From the NCBI GenBank assembly GCA_022843025.1, contig JALHOL010000006.1, positions 1 through 64,000 of the forward strand: a DNA stretch of 64,000 nucleotides, given 5' to 3'. This stretch comes from Paracoccaceae bacterium. GTDB lineage: Bacteria > Pseudomonadota > Alphaproteobacteria > Rhodobacterales > Rhodobacteraceae. Within the stretch, counting starts at the first letter, position 1; the number at the start of each line of letters is the position of its first letter. Below are positions 7,942-15,638 of this stretch, in pieces. Below the pieces are notes generated by a model. The model searched no databases. It was given only the letters and a program-made list of their open reading frames with translations, and was not told the DNA's origin. Position numbers and translations under genes: made by a program.

Positions 7942-9566
7942 GCCACGGCCACCGGCTGCCCCATATCCCGGATCAACTTCCAGTTGATCGCGTCCAGCAG
8001 CGCTTCAAAACTGGCATCCACAAGGTTCGCACTCACCCCCACGGTGGACCAGCGCCGCCCCTCACTGTCTTCGCTGTCGATGATGACCCGCGTCACGGCC
8101 TCGGTCCCGCCCTGGGTTATCCGCACCTTGAAATCGACCAGCTTCATGTCGTCGATGCAGGCCTGATAGGGGCCCAGGTCCTTGCCCAAAGCCTTGGCCA
8201 GCGCGTTCACCGGTCCCCGATCCGTGCCCGTCTCATCCATCGATTCCGAAACTGACAGCATCTTCGTCTCGCCGATCTTCACCACGACCACCGCTTCGGA
8301 CAGGCTGACGATCTGGTTGTACTTGTTCTTCCGACGCTCCACCGTCACACGGTAGCGCTTCACCTCAAAGAACTCCGGCAGCAAACCCAGTTCCGCCCGC
8401 GCCACCAGCTCGAAACTCGCCTGCGCGCCGTCATAGGCATAGCCCTGATCCTCGCGCTCTTTCACCACCTCCAGAATCCGACCCAGCCGCGCATCCTTCG
8501 GGTCCACCTCGATCCCCGCCGCCGCCAGCCGCGCCCGCAGGTTCGACTGCCCGGCCTGATTGCTCATCGGGATCACGCGCTCATTGCCCACCACGGCAGG
8601 GTCGACATGCTCATAGGTAGACGGGTCCTTCAGGATCGCGCTCGCATGCAGCCCCGCCTTATGGGCAAAGGCGCTTGCCCCCACATAGGGCGCGCTCCGC
8701 AGGGGCACCCGGTTCAGCACATCATCCAGCTGCCGGCTCACCCGCACCAACCCCGCCAGCGCCTCGCGCGTTACCCCCGTCTCGAAACGGCTGGCATAAG
8801 GCTCCTTCAACAACAACGACGGGATGATCGTCGTCAGGTTTGCATTCCCGCAGCGCTCGCCCAACCCGTTCAACGTGCCCTGAATCTGCCGACACCCCGC
8901 ATCGACAGCGGCCAGCGAATTGGCCACCGCATTGCCGGTATCGTCATGGCAGTGAATCCCCAGCCGGTCCCCCGGAACGCCTGCCGCAATCACCTCTGCC
9001 ACCACGCGCCCCACCTCGGCGGGCAAAGTGCCGCCATTGGTATCGCAAAGCACCACCCAGCGTGCCCCCGCCTCAAGCGCCGCGCGCAGGCAGGCCAGCG
9101 CATAGCCCGGATCGGCGCGGTAGCCGTCAAAGAAATGCTCGGCATCCAGCACCGCCTCGCGCCCCTTGACCACGCAATGCGCGACCGAGGCACGGATCGC
9201 CTCCAGATTTTCCTCCAGCGTGCATCCCAGCGCGGTTCTCACATGAAACTCATGCGCCTTGCCCACCAGACAGACCGCCGGCGTCCCTGCATCCAGCACA
9301 GCCGCCAGCACATCATCATTCGCCGCCGACCGCCCAACCCGCTTGGTCATCCCGAACGCTGTCATCACCGCCCGCGTCTTGGGCCGATCCGCAAAGAACT
9401 CGCTATCCGTCGGGTTCGCCCCCGGCCAACCGCCTTCGATGTAATCCACCCCCAGCGCATCCAGCGCCAAGGCGATCACCCGCTTCTCAGGGGTTGAGAA
9501 CTGCACCCCCTGCGTCTGCTGGCCATCGCGCAGGGTGGTGTCGAACAGATACAGCCGCTCTTTCAC
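7938..9566 (-). CDS. cimA: (R)-citramalate synthase
   Basis: 542 aa. It condenses pyruvate and acetyl-CoA to citramalate, giving a threonine-independent route to 2-oxobutanoate and isoleucine. The N-terminal catalytic TIM barrel carries LFDTTLRDGQQTQGVQFS and the metal-binding His motif GIHCHDDTGNAVAN; the GTLNGLGERCGNANL block is typical of the 2-isopropylmalate synthase superfamily. The C-terminal third is the LeuA-type regulatory domain. Two GTG codons are possible; the second (9566) is chosen because AAGGGG lies seven bases upstream, whereas the first is only one base away. Length and the QTQGVQFS sequence separate it from LeuA and homocitrate synthase. Confidence 0.92.
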   Translation of the reverse strand: MKERLYLFDTTLRDGQQTQGVQFSTPEKRVIALALDALGVDYIEGGWPGANPTDSEFFADRPKTRAVMTAFGMTKRVGRSAANDDVLAAVLDAGTPAVCLVGKAHEFHVRTALGCTLEENLEAIRASVAHCVVKGREAVLDAEHFFDGYRADPGYALACLRAALEAGARWVVLCDTNGGTLPAEVGRVVAEVIAAGVPGDRLGIHCHDDTGNAVANSLAAVDAGCRQIQGTLNGLGERCGNANLTTIIPSLLLKEPYASRFETGVTREALAGLVRVSRQLDDVLNRVPLRSAPYVGASAFAHKAGLHASAILKDPSTYEHVDPAVVGNERVIPMSNQAGQSNLRARLAAAGIEVDPKDARLGRILEVVKEREDQGYAYDGAQASFELVARAELGLLPEFFEVKRYRVTVERRKNKYNQIVSLSEAVVVVKIGETKMLSVSESMDETGTDRGPVNALAKALGKDLGPYQACIDDMKLVDFKVRITQGGTEAVTRVIIDSEDSEGRRWSTVGVSANLVDASFEALLDAINWKLIRDMGQPVAVA

Positions 9567-9579
9567 GAACACGCCCCTT

Positions 9580-9660
9580 CATCTTGGCCCAAATACCCCG
9601 GGGGTAGCCACCGCAGGTGGCTGGGGGCAGCGCCCCCCCGATTTTTCGCAGAAAAATCGT
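9580..9660 (-). repeat. REP-like intergenic element: three tandem hairpins plus GGGTATTTGGGCCAAG tail
   Basis: Between the cysS stop and cimA lie three perfect adjacent inverted repeats: CGATTTTTC-gca-GAAAAATCG (9640-9660), GGGGG-cagcg-CCCCC (9624-9638) and AGCCACC-gca-GGTGGCT (9606-9622). They are followed on the minus strand by the 16-base core also found at 5024-5042. The first hairpin could end cysS transcription. The composite structure looks like a repetitive extragenic palindrome of Rhodobacteraceae rather than a simple terminator. Confidence 0.7.
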
Positions 9661-11076
9661 TCACACCAGCCCCTCCAGCTTTGCCGCATCAAATCCGGGG
9701 CCGGGCAACACCTCCACCCCCGCCTTCGACATCCGCACTTCCGCCCCCGCCGCAAGCAGCGCCGCCTTCATCGCATCTACAGGCGCAAAGTCTTTGGATG
9801 CCATCGCCACCTCCCGCAACGCGGTCAGTTTGGCCGCATAGGGCGCAAGATCAATTCCCGCCTCGGCCCAGCCGCCCATCCCGTCCTCCAGCAGACCCAG
9901 CAGCGCCGCTGATCCCTTCAGACCAGCCGCATCCCCTGCCCCCGCCAGCGCATGCAATTCCGCAATCGCCCCGGCCGTGTTCAGGTCATCCGCCAGCGCT
10001 GCCAGCATCGCCGCATTCGGTGCCGCAGGCGCCACCCCTGCCACCATCCCGCGCCATTTGCGCAACGTGGCCTCCGCCTGCGCAGCCTTCTCTGCCGTCC
10101 AGTCCATCGGACGCCCGTAATGCGTGCCAAGATAGACCATGCGGATCACTTCCCCAGGATAGCCCTGATCCAGCAGATCGCGCACGGTAAAGAAGTTGCC
10201 CAGTGATTTGGACATCTTCTTCCCTTCCACCTGCAACATCTCATTGTGCATCCAGACGCGCGCAAACTCCGCCTCCGGATGGGCGCAGCAGCTTTGCGCC
10301 ACCTCATTCTCGTGATGCGGAAACTGCAGGTCAATCCCGCCGCCGTGAATGTCGAACGATGCCCCCAAAAGCGCAAAGGACATGGCCGAACATTCGATAT
10401 GCCACCCGGGTCTGCCCCTGCCCCAAGGGCTCTCCCACCCCGGCAGGCTGTCATCCGACGGCTTCCAAAGTACGAAATCCATCGGGTCTTCCTTGAACGG
10501 GGCCACCTCGACCCGCGCCCCCGCGATCATGTCATCCACCGCCCGACCCGACAGCCGCCCGTATTCCGCATAGGACCGCACGCGAAACAGAACGTGGCCG
10601 TCCTTGGCATAGGCATGGCCCTTTTCGATCAGCGTGCCGATCATCGCGATCATCTGGCCCACATAGGCCGTCGCGCGCGGCTCCGCCTGCTCTGACACCA
10701 CGCCCCGAATGGCAGGCCGCAGCGCCCCCAGCGCATCCATATCCTCGTGATACCAGCGGATCGTCTCCTCCGTCCGCTCGGCGATCAACGCCTCGAGCGT
10801 GCCGGACGCCCCCGCTTCCTTCCGCGCCAAGGCGGTCGCGTTGATCTTGTCATCCACATCGGTGAAGTTGCGGACATAGGTCACATGCCCCGTGCCATAG
10901 ACATGGCGCAGCAACCGAAACAGCGTGTCGAACACGACCACAGGCCGCGCATTGCCGATATGCGCGCGGTCATAGACCGTGGGTCCGCACACATAAAGCC
11001 GCACATTGTCCGCGTCGATCGGGGTGAAAACCTCCTTCGCCCGCGTCTTCGTATTGTGCAGCCGGATCGTCACCAT
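9661..11076 (-). CDS. cysS: Cysteinyl-tRNA synthetase
   Basis: 471 aa, normal length for class I CysRS. It charges tRNA-Cys with cysteine. The zinc-ligand Cys in [10 protein letters not shown] is followed by the HIGH-equivalent HIGNARP; the KMSKS loop is [10 protein letters not shown]. The start [12 protein letters not shown] is chosen from family alignment; a longer frame begins at 11112. Upstream on the same strand lies a 14-codon Cys-rich reading frame (11184-11228) and a strong GNRA-loop hairpin (11105-11129), which suggest regulation by charged tRNA-Cys. The next gene downstream is cimA, separated by a REP-like element. Confidence 0.95.
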   Translation of the reverse strand: MVTIRLHNTKTRAKEVFTPIDADNVRLYVCGPTVYDRAHIGNARPVVVFDTLFRLLRHVYGTGHVTYVRNFTDVDDKINATALARKEAGASGTLEALIAERTEETIRWYHEDMDALGALRPAIRGVVSEQAEPRATAYVGQMIAMIGTLIEKGHAYAKDGHVLFRVRSYAEYGRLSGRAVDDMIAGARVEVAPFKEDPMDFVLWKPSDDSLPGWESPWGRGRPGWHIECSAMSFALLGASFDIHGGGIDLQFPHHENEVAQSCCAHPEAEFARVWMHNEMLQVEGKKMSKSLGNFFTVRDLLDQGYPGEVIRMVYLGTHYGRPMDWTAEKAAQAEATLRKWRGMVAGVAPAAPNAAMLAALADDLNTAGAIAELHALAGAGDAAGLKGSAALLGLLEDGMGGWAEAGIDLAPYAAKLTALREVAMASKDFAPVDAMKAALLAAGAEVRMSKAGVEVLPGPGFDAAKLEGLV

Positions 11077-11104
11077 ATCCCAAATCCCGAAATTCGGCCA
11101 AAGG

Positions 11105-11129
11105 CCCGCCATGCCGTTCCCGGCGCGGG
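11105..11129 (-). promoter_or_regulatory. Leader hairpin of cysS with GGAA tetraloop; alternative pairing with 11168-11174
   Basis: On the minus-strand RNA, CCCGC (11129-11125) plus GCCG (11124-11121) fold back on CGGC (11116-11113) and GCGGG (11109-11105) around a GGAA tetraloop, with a three-base bulge. The first seven bases of this hairpin, CCCGCGC (11129-11123), are also perfectly complementary to GCGCGGG (11174-11168), just after the stop of the upstream leader frame. The two helices exclude each other, as in attenuators. No U-tract follows, so the switch would act on translation or Rho rather than as an intrinsic terminator. Confidence 0.45.
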
Positions 11130-11183
11130 TCTATCAACTTCGTCTGTTCATGGGAACGAGAAGAGGGCCCGCGCGACCAATGG

Positions 11184-11228
11184 TCAGCGGGTAATGCAGC
11201 AGCAGCCGATGATGCCCTTCATGCTCAT
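11184..11228 (-). CDS. Putative Cys-rich leader peptide of cysS (14 aa)
   Basis: The frame encodes MSMKGIIGCCCITR and stops 107 bases before the cysS ATG on the same strand. Three consecutive TGC codons followed by a stop four codons later are the hallmark of amino-acid-responsive leader peptides: ribosome stalling at the Cys codons would sense low Cys-tRNA(Cys). A GGTGGGG stretch just upstream could serve as ribosome site. The peptide is followed by two mutually exclusive RNA helices. It is too short for coding statistics, so the call rests on codon content, position and RNA structure. Confidence 0.5.
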   Translation of the reverse strand: MSMKGIIGCCCITR

Positions 11229-11335
11229 GCCCCACCGCTACAACCAAACCGATGGCCTGCCAAGCGCAACTTTCGGCCGCGCGAACCGCGATTCGCGCAT
11301 GATGGTTAATCTTAAGAATCGTCCCAAAGCCCGTG

Positions 11336-11389
11336 CGCTGCGTGCATACGCCTGTCTGCACAGCCATCTGCACCGGCCGCTGCATCGCC
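11336..11389 (+). repeat. Copy 1 of duplicated 54-nt Cys-rich leader block
   Basis: 49 of 54 positions match the minus-strand block at 31452-31505 upstream of argC. The block contains four TGCA steps with spacings of 14, 12 and 12 bases. It encodes the start of the peptide at 11342. A 13-base match to part of the block (CCCGTCTGCACAG) recurs at 11464-11476. Confidence 0.75.
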
Positions 11390-11401
11390 AAATCCTCCTA
11401 A
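11342..11401 (+). CDS. Putative Cys-rich leader peptide of the PLP decarboxylase (19 aa)
   Basis: A GTG-initiated frame encodes [19 protein letters not shown] and ends with TAA 85 bases before the decarboxylase ATG. The first 14 codons are nearly the same as those of a frame upstream of argC (31499, minus strand). No good ribosome site precedes the GTG, so the frame may be leaderless, or the repeat may act as DNA or RNA rather than as a peptide. If translated, Cys (three codons) and Thr (three) dominate. It lies 113 bases from, and is divergent to, the cysS leader frame. Confidence 0.45.
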   Translation: MHTPVCTAICTGRCIAKSS

Positions 11402-11443
11402 GGTGATGATTTAACACATGGAACGCCGCCCCTTGCGGCCCTT

Positions 11444-11481
11444 CCCCCCGCCTGTTCAATTCACCCGTCTGCACAGGGGGG
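11444..11481 (+). promoter_or_regulatory. Hairpin that would mask the ribosome site of the PLP decarboxylase
   Basis: CCCCCC (11444-11449) can pair with GGGGGG (11476-11481), the ribosome-binding G-run six bases before the ATG at 11487. Alternatively CCTGT (11451-11455) pairs with ACAGG (11473-11477). The downstream arm includes the short repeat CCCGTCTGCACAG. A similar but weaker arrangement precedes argC (31424-31385). Confidence 0.4.
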
Positions 11482-11486
11482 AAATC

Positions 11487-12866
11487 ATGGATCACGATGA
11501 TCTGCGTCAATGGTCAAAACGCGCCGCCGATTGGGCCCATGACTATCACGCCACGCTGCGCGACCGCCCGGTCCGCGCCCCCCTCACCCCCGGCGCGACT
11601 GCGGCACAGATACCCCCTGCCCCGCCGGAAGATGCGGAAAACATGGAGGAAATCTTTGCCGACTTCGCCCGCATCATTCCCGGCGGACTAACGCATTGGC
11701 AGCATCCCCGCTTCTTCGCCTATTTTCCGGCGAACGCCTCCCCCGCCTCCATGCTGGCCGAACAACTGGCCAACGCCATCGCGGCGCAGGGGATGCTGTG
11801 GCAAACCTCGCCCGCCGTGACTGAACTGGAACAGGTTATGATCCGCTGGCTGGCCCAATCCCTCGGCCTGCCCGACACCTTCACCGGCACCATCCACGAC
11901 AGCGCCACCACCGCCACCCTCTCGGCGGTGCTGACCATGCGCGAACGGGCGTTGGGATGGGCAGGCCTGCAACAGGGCCTGTCCGCCCAGCCCCGCCTGC
12001 GGCTTTACGCAAGCGCCGAGACACATTCCTCGGTCGACAAGGCCGCCCGCATCGCCGGGATCGGGCAGGAAAACCTTGTAAAAATCCCAACGGATGCAAC
12101 GCTTTCCATGAAACCGGGGGCGCTTGCCGGTGCCATCGCCGCCGACCGCGCGGCGGGATTTCTTCCCGCAGGCGTGATCCTCTGCGCGGGCGGCACCTCT
12201 GTCGGGGCCTTCGACCGCATCGCCGATTGCATCAGCGTGGCCCGCGCCGCAGGCCTGCCCGTCCATGTCGATGCCGCCTGGGCCGGATCGGCAATGATCT
12301 GCCCGGAATTCCGTGACTTGTGGCTGGGCATCGACGGGGCCGACAGCATCGTGTTCAACCCGCATAAATGGCTCGGCGCACAGTTCGATTGCGCGGTCCA
12401 GTTCCTCGCCGATCCCGGCCCCCAGGTACGCACCCTCGGCCTGCGCCCCACCTATCTGGAAACGGCGGGACGCGAAGAAATCACCAATTTCAACGAATGG
12501 ACCGTCCCGCTGGGCCGCCGCTTCCGGGCTCTTAAACTTTGGTTCACCCTTCGCGCCTATGGTCTGTCGGGCTTGCGCAGCCGGATCCGCAACCATGTGC
12601 TCTGGGCGCGTCAGGCCCGCGATGCGCTGGCGCGGTTGCCCGGCGTGACGATCACCACCGAACCCTCGCTGTCGCTCTTCACGTTTGCCCTCGGAACCGA
12701 TGCCGAAACCGAATCCCTTCTGTCCCGGATTAATGATGATGGCCGCATCTACCTCACCCAGACCCGCCACGCCGGGCGCTATGTCATCCGCGTGCAGGTG
12801 GGTCAGTTCGATTGCACCGAGGCTGACGTGATGACCATCCCGCAGGTCGTGGCAGAGCTGATCTAA
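11487..12866 (+). CDS. PLP-dependent group II amino-acid decarboxylase
   Basis: 459 aa. It belongs to the aromatic-L-amino-acid / glutamate decarboxylase fold (PF00282). The pyridoxal-phosphate Lys is K294 in NPHKWLG and the ring-pairing Asp is D262 in VHVDAAWAG. The N-terminal HPRFFAYFPAN block is typical of the tryptophan/tyrosine/DOPA decarboxylase branch, so an aromatic amine product is likely, but the substrate is not fixed by motifs. The start follows GGGGGG by six bases; a longer frame from 11418 is not supported. The gene stands alone behind a Cys-rich leader frame and an RNA hairpin, which suggests post-transcriptional control. Confidence 0.88.
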   Translation: MDHDDLRQWSKRAADWAHDYHATLRDRPVRAPLTPGATAAQIPPAPPEDAENMEEIFADFARIIPGGLTHWQHPRFFAYFPANASPASMLAEQLANAIAAQGMLWQTSPAVTELEQVMIRWLAQSLGLPDTFTGTIHDSATTATLSAVLTMRERALGWAGLQQGLSAQPRLRLYASAETHSSVDKAARIAGIGQENLVKIPTDATLSMKPGALAGAIAADRAAGFLPAGVILCAGGTSVGAFDRIADCISVARAAGLPVHVDAAWAGSAMICPEFRDLWLGIDGADSIVFNPHKWLGAQFDCAVQFLADPGPQVRTLGLRPTYLETAGREEITNFNEWTVPLGRRFRALKLWFTLRAYGLSGLRSRIRNHVLWARQARDALARLPGVTITTEPSLSLFTFALGTDAETESLLSRINDDGRIYLTQTRHAGRYVIRVQVGQFDCTEADVMTIPQVVAELI

Positions 12867-12872
12867 ACAAAA

Positions 12873-12896
12873 CGGGCGGCCCCGAAGGACCGCCCG
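12873..12896. terminator. Hairpin terminator between convergent genes
   Basis: CGGGCGG (12873-12879) and CCGCCCG (12890-12896) form a perfect 7-bp GC stem between the decarboxylase stop and the stop of the minus-strand outer-membrane gene. Only a short T-run follows on either side, so it may stop both transcripts only partly. Confidence 0.6.
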
Positions 12897-12946
12897 CCTG
12901 TTTCAGATCCGATTTCGTTAAGAAACCGTAACCTTATGATTTCCGA

Positions 12947-13543
12947 TCAGAAACGGAAGCCGACACGCGTGTTGAACGTGGTCGCGTCCAGATCGACGCC
13001 CGACCCGTTGAAGTTGTCAAAGCGGTGCTCCAACAGTTCCGCACCCACCGTCATGCGCTCGGTCAGGGCATAGTCCATGCCCACACCCAACGCATAGCCG
13101 TTGTCGCTGCCGATTGAGGTTTCGGCCCGCACGGCTGCAACCGTACCGTACAGCAGCGCCGGGCCCATGTCGTAGCCACCGATCAGCTTCAGGCGGGCGA
13201 CATTGTCCAGCGTCGCAGCACCGCCGCCCAGATCGATGTCGGTCCAGTCATAGTTACCTTCAATACCGGCCACGAACTGGCCCATATCGGCGCGGTAACC
13301 GGCGATCAGGCCCGTCGTGAAGCCGCTGCCATCCAGCGTCGCGGACGAAGAGCCCACATCGCCATAGCCAAGCTGACCACCAACATAGAGCCCGCTCCAA
13401 TCCGCGCTGGGCGCGGCAACAACCATCGGTGCCGGGACGACCGCCGGTTCGTTGTAAACTTCGGTCGGGCCGCCAGCCAGCGCGGGCATCGCGCCGAATG
13501 CCGCCATTGCGGCCAGCGCCGCCGTTGCTGAAATGAATTTCAT
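12947..13543 (-). CDS. Outer-membrane beta-barrel protein
   Basis: 198 aa. A signal peptide (residues 1-23, MKFISATAALAAMAAFGAMP then ALA cleavage) is followed by a short Pro-rich linker and an eight-stranded-type barrel with the motif WSGLYVGGQLGYG and the C-terminal aromatic NTRVGFRF, as needed for outer-membrane insertion. It resembles small OmpA-like or Omp25-type porin-family barrels of alphaproteobacteria. The role is probably structural. It is monocistronic and has a hairpin terminator downstream. Confidence 0.85.
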   Translation of the reverse strand: MKFISATAALAAMAAFGAMPALAGGPTEVYNEPAVVPAPMVVAAPSADWSGLYVGGQLGYGDVGSSSATLDGSGFTTGLIAGYRADMGQFVAGIEGNYDWTDIDLGGGAATLDNVARLKLIGGYDMGPALLYGTVAAVRAETSIGSDNGYALGVGMDYALTERMTVGAELLEHRFDNFNGSGVDLDATTFNTRVGFRF

Positions 13544-13793
13544 TGTCTGTCTCCTGTGCCTTTGAACTGCGACCGTCCAGTACTCCGGCGGTCGTCTCGT
13601 GAGCTACACCTGCGCCCGATGGCAGGTCAGAGCAAGGCAGGATGACGGGGAGGTGAACAAAGGTGAATGCAAGCGGCGGGATTTGGCGCGCGCCACTGGG
13701 CGCTTCGGCCAGTTATCGCCTATCCCCTCAAAATCACGTGATAATTCGTCAAATGCAGGGAACCGGATCCTGCGCCCTGCGTTACCCTATCCC

Positions 13794-15596
13794 TCAGGCG
13801 CGCTCTTCCAAGGCCAGCCATTCCTCTTCCGCCGCCGCCAGCGCACCCTGCCGTTCCACCAGCGCATCGGTGGCCTTACGGAACTTCACCGGCTCGCGCG
13901 TGAACAGGTCCGCGTCGGCAAGCAACTCTCCCAATTTGGCAATTTCTGCCTCCAGCCGCGCAATAATCCCCGGCAAAACTTCCAGCCGTTTCCGCTCCGG
14001 AAAACTCAGCCCTTCAGCCTTGGCAGCGGGCTTCACAACCACCTTCGCCGCCTCGGCCTTCATGGCGCGCGAACCCTCCTCCGGGCGGACGGGTCGCTGA
14101 GCGGCATAGTCCGACCAGCCGCCAGGATAGACCACCGCTGTCCCCGTGCCATCCATCGCCACTGTCGCCGTCGCCACGCGGTCGATGAAATCGCGGTCAT
14201 GGCTTACCAGCAGAACCGTTCCGTCATAATCGCCCAGAACCTCTTGCAGCAGGTCCAACGTCTCGATGTCCAGATCGTTGGTCGGTTCGTCCAGGATCAG
14301 AAGGTTCGACGGCTTTGCCATCAGCTTGGCCAGCAGCAACCGCGCCTTTTCTCCCCCAGACAGGCTTTTCACCGGCGCACGCGCCTGCCGTTCATCGAAC
14401 AGGAAGTCCTTCAGATAGGCCACCACATGCCGTGGCACCCCGCGCACCATCACCTGATCCGCCGCACCCGACACCCGCATCAGGGGATCACCGGTCAGAT
14501 TGTCCCAAAGGGTGGCGTTCGGGTCCAGCTGCGCACGGGTCTGGTCAAAGACCGCGATCTCCAGATTGGTGCCCAGCGTCACCGTCCCTGCATCCGGGGC
14601 CACTTCGCCCACCAGCATCTTCAGAACCGTGGTCTTGCCCACGCCATTGGGGCCGACAAAGGCCACCCGGTCGCCGCGCAGCACCCGCAGATCGAACCCG
14701 GTCACGATCTGCTTATCGCCAAAGGCTTTCTCCAGCCCCTTCGCCTCAATCACGCGCTTGCCGCTGACGGGGCCGCTTTCCAGTTCCATCGCCGCAGTGC
14801 CCTGCCGACGGATCATCGAAGACCGTTCCTCCCGCAGCGCCGCCAGGGCGCGCACCCGCCCCTGATTACGCTTGCGCCGGGCGCTGATGCCTTCAACCGC
14901 CCATTTCCCTTCGGCCTTGATCTTGCGTTCCAGCTTGTGGCGCGCCTCATCCTCTTCGGCCCAGACGGTTTCGCGCCACTCTTCAAACCCGTCAAAGCCC
15001 GACTCGCGCCGCCGCACCTCGCCCCGGTCGATCCACAGTGTCGCCCGTGTCAGCGCCTTCAAAAACGCCCTATCATGGCTGATCAGGACAAAGGCCGCGC
15101 GGGTGGTCGACAACTCTGCTTCAAGCCATTCGATGGCCTGGATGTCCAGATGGTTGGTCGGCTCGTCCAGCAGCATCAATTCCGGCGCTTCGGCCAGCAA
15201 CTTGGCCAGCGCCGCGCGCCGCCGTTCCCCGCCCGAAGCCGTGGCCACCGGTGTTTCAGGGCGGAACTTCAACCCTTCGGCCACCATCTCGACCCGATAA
15301 GTCTCGGAATCGGCCAACCCGCTTGCCGCGTAATCGCCCAGTGTGGCAAAGCCCGAAAGATCGGGGTCCTGCTCCATGTAGCCGACAGTCACCCCCGGCG
15401 GAATCACACGGTTACCCTGATCCGGCTCCACCAGTCCGGCCATGACTTTCATCAGGGTGGATTTCCCCGAACCGTTCCGCCCGACTAGGGCCACCCGGTC
15501 CCCCGGTTGAACGACCATATCAAGCCCGTCAAAAACAGGGTTGCCCCCGAAAGTCAGGGAAATCGACGAAAGCTGGAGAAGGGGTGCGCGTGCCAT
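13794..15596 (-). CDS. ABC-F family ATPase (Uup-like)
   Basis: 600 aa with two ABC domains in one chain and no membrane segments. Walker A motifs are GRNGSGKST (about 39-47) and GPNGVGKTT (mid-protein). Signature motifs are SGGERRRAAL and SGGEKARLLL, and both Walker B regions read LLDEPTNHLD or ILDEPTNDLD. A charged C-terminal coiled coil (about 530-600, KAEGLSFPERKRLE onwards) is typical of Uup. ABC-F proteins act on ribosomes or, for Uup, on branched DNA intermediates. Transport can be excluded. It is the upstream neighbour of olsB on the same strand, with olsB separated by 42 bases. Confidence 0.9.
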   Translation of the reverse strand: MARAPLLQLSSISLTFGGNPVFDGLDMVVQPGDRVALVGRNGSGKSTLMKVMAGLVEPDQGNRVIPPGVTVGYMEQDPDLSGFATLGDYAASGLADSETYRVEMVAEGLKFRPETPVATASGGERRRAALAKLLAEAPELMLLDEPTNHLDIQAIEWLEAELSTTRAAFVLISHDRAFLKALTRATLWIDRGEVRRRESGFDGFEEWRETVWAEEDEARHKLERKIKAEGKWAVEGISARRKRNQGRVRALAALREERSSMIRRQGTAAMELESGPVSGKRVIEAKGLEKAFGDKQIVTGFDLRVLRGDRVAFVGPNGVGKTTVLKMLVGEVAPDAGTVTLGTNLEIAVFDQTRAQLDPNATLWDNLTGDPLMRVSGAADQVMVRGVPRHVVAYLKDFLFDERQARAPVKSLSGGEKARLLLAKLMAKPSNLLILDEPTNDLDIETLDLLQEVLGDYDGTVLLVSHDRDFIDRVATATVAMDGTGTAVVYPGGWSDYAAQRPVRPEEGSRAMKAEAAKVVVKPAAKAEGLSFPERKRLEVLPGIIARLEAEIAKLGELLADADLFTREPVKFRKATDALVERQGALAAAEEEWLALEERA

Positions 15597-15638
15597 GGCG
15601 GGTCAGGTATGCGGGCCGATGCGCGGCGTCAACGCCTC

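Noticed and set aside
11134-11391. 85-codon minus-strand frame across the leader region
   Set aside because: Repetitive His/Gln/Val composition, no ribosome site; it is the complement of the duplicated leader block and overlaps both small Cys-rich frames.
13733-13742. Palindrome ATCACGTGAT in the gap between the ABC-F and outer-membrane genes
   Set aside because: Single short palindrome far from a start codon, with no second copy; chance cannot be excluded.
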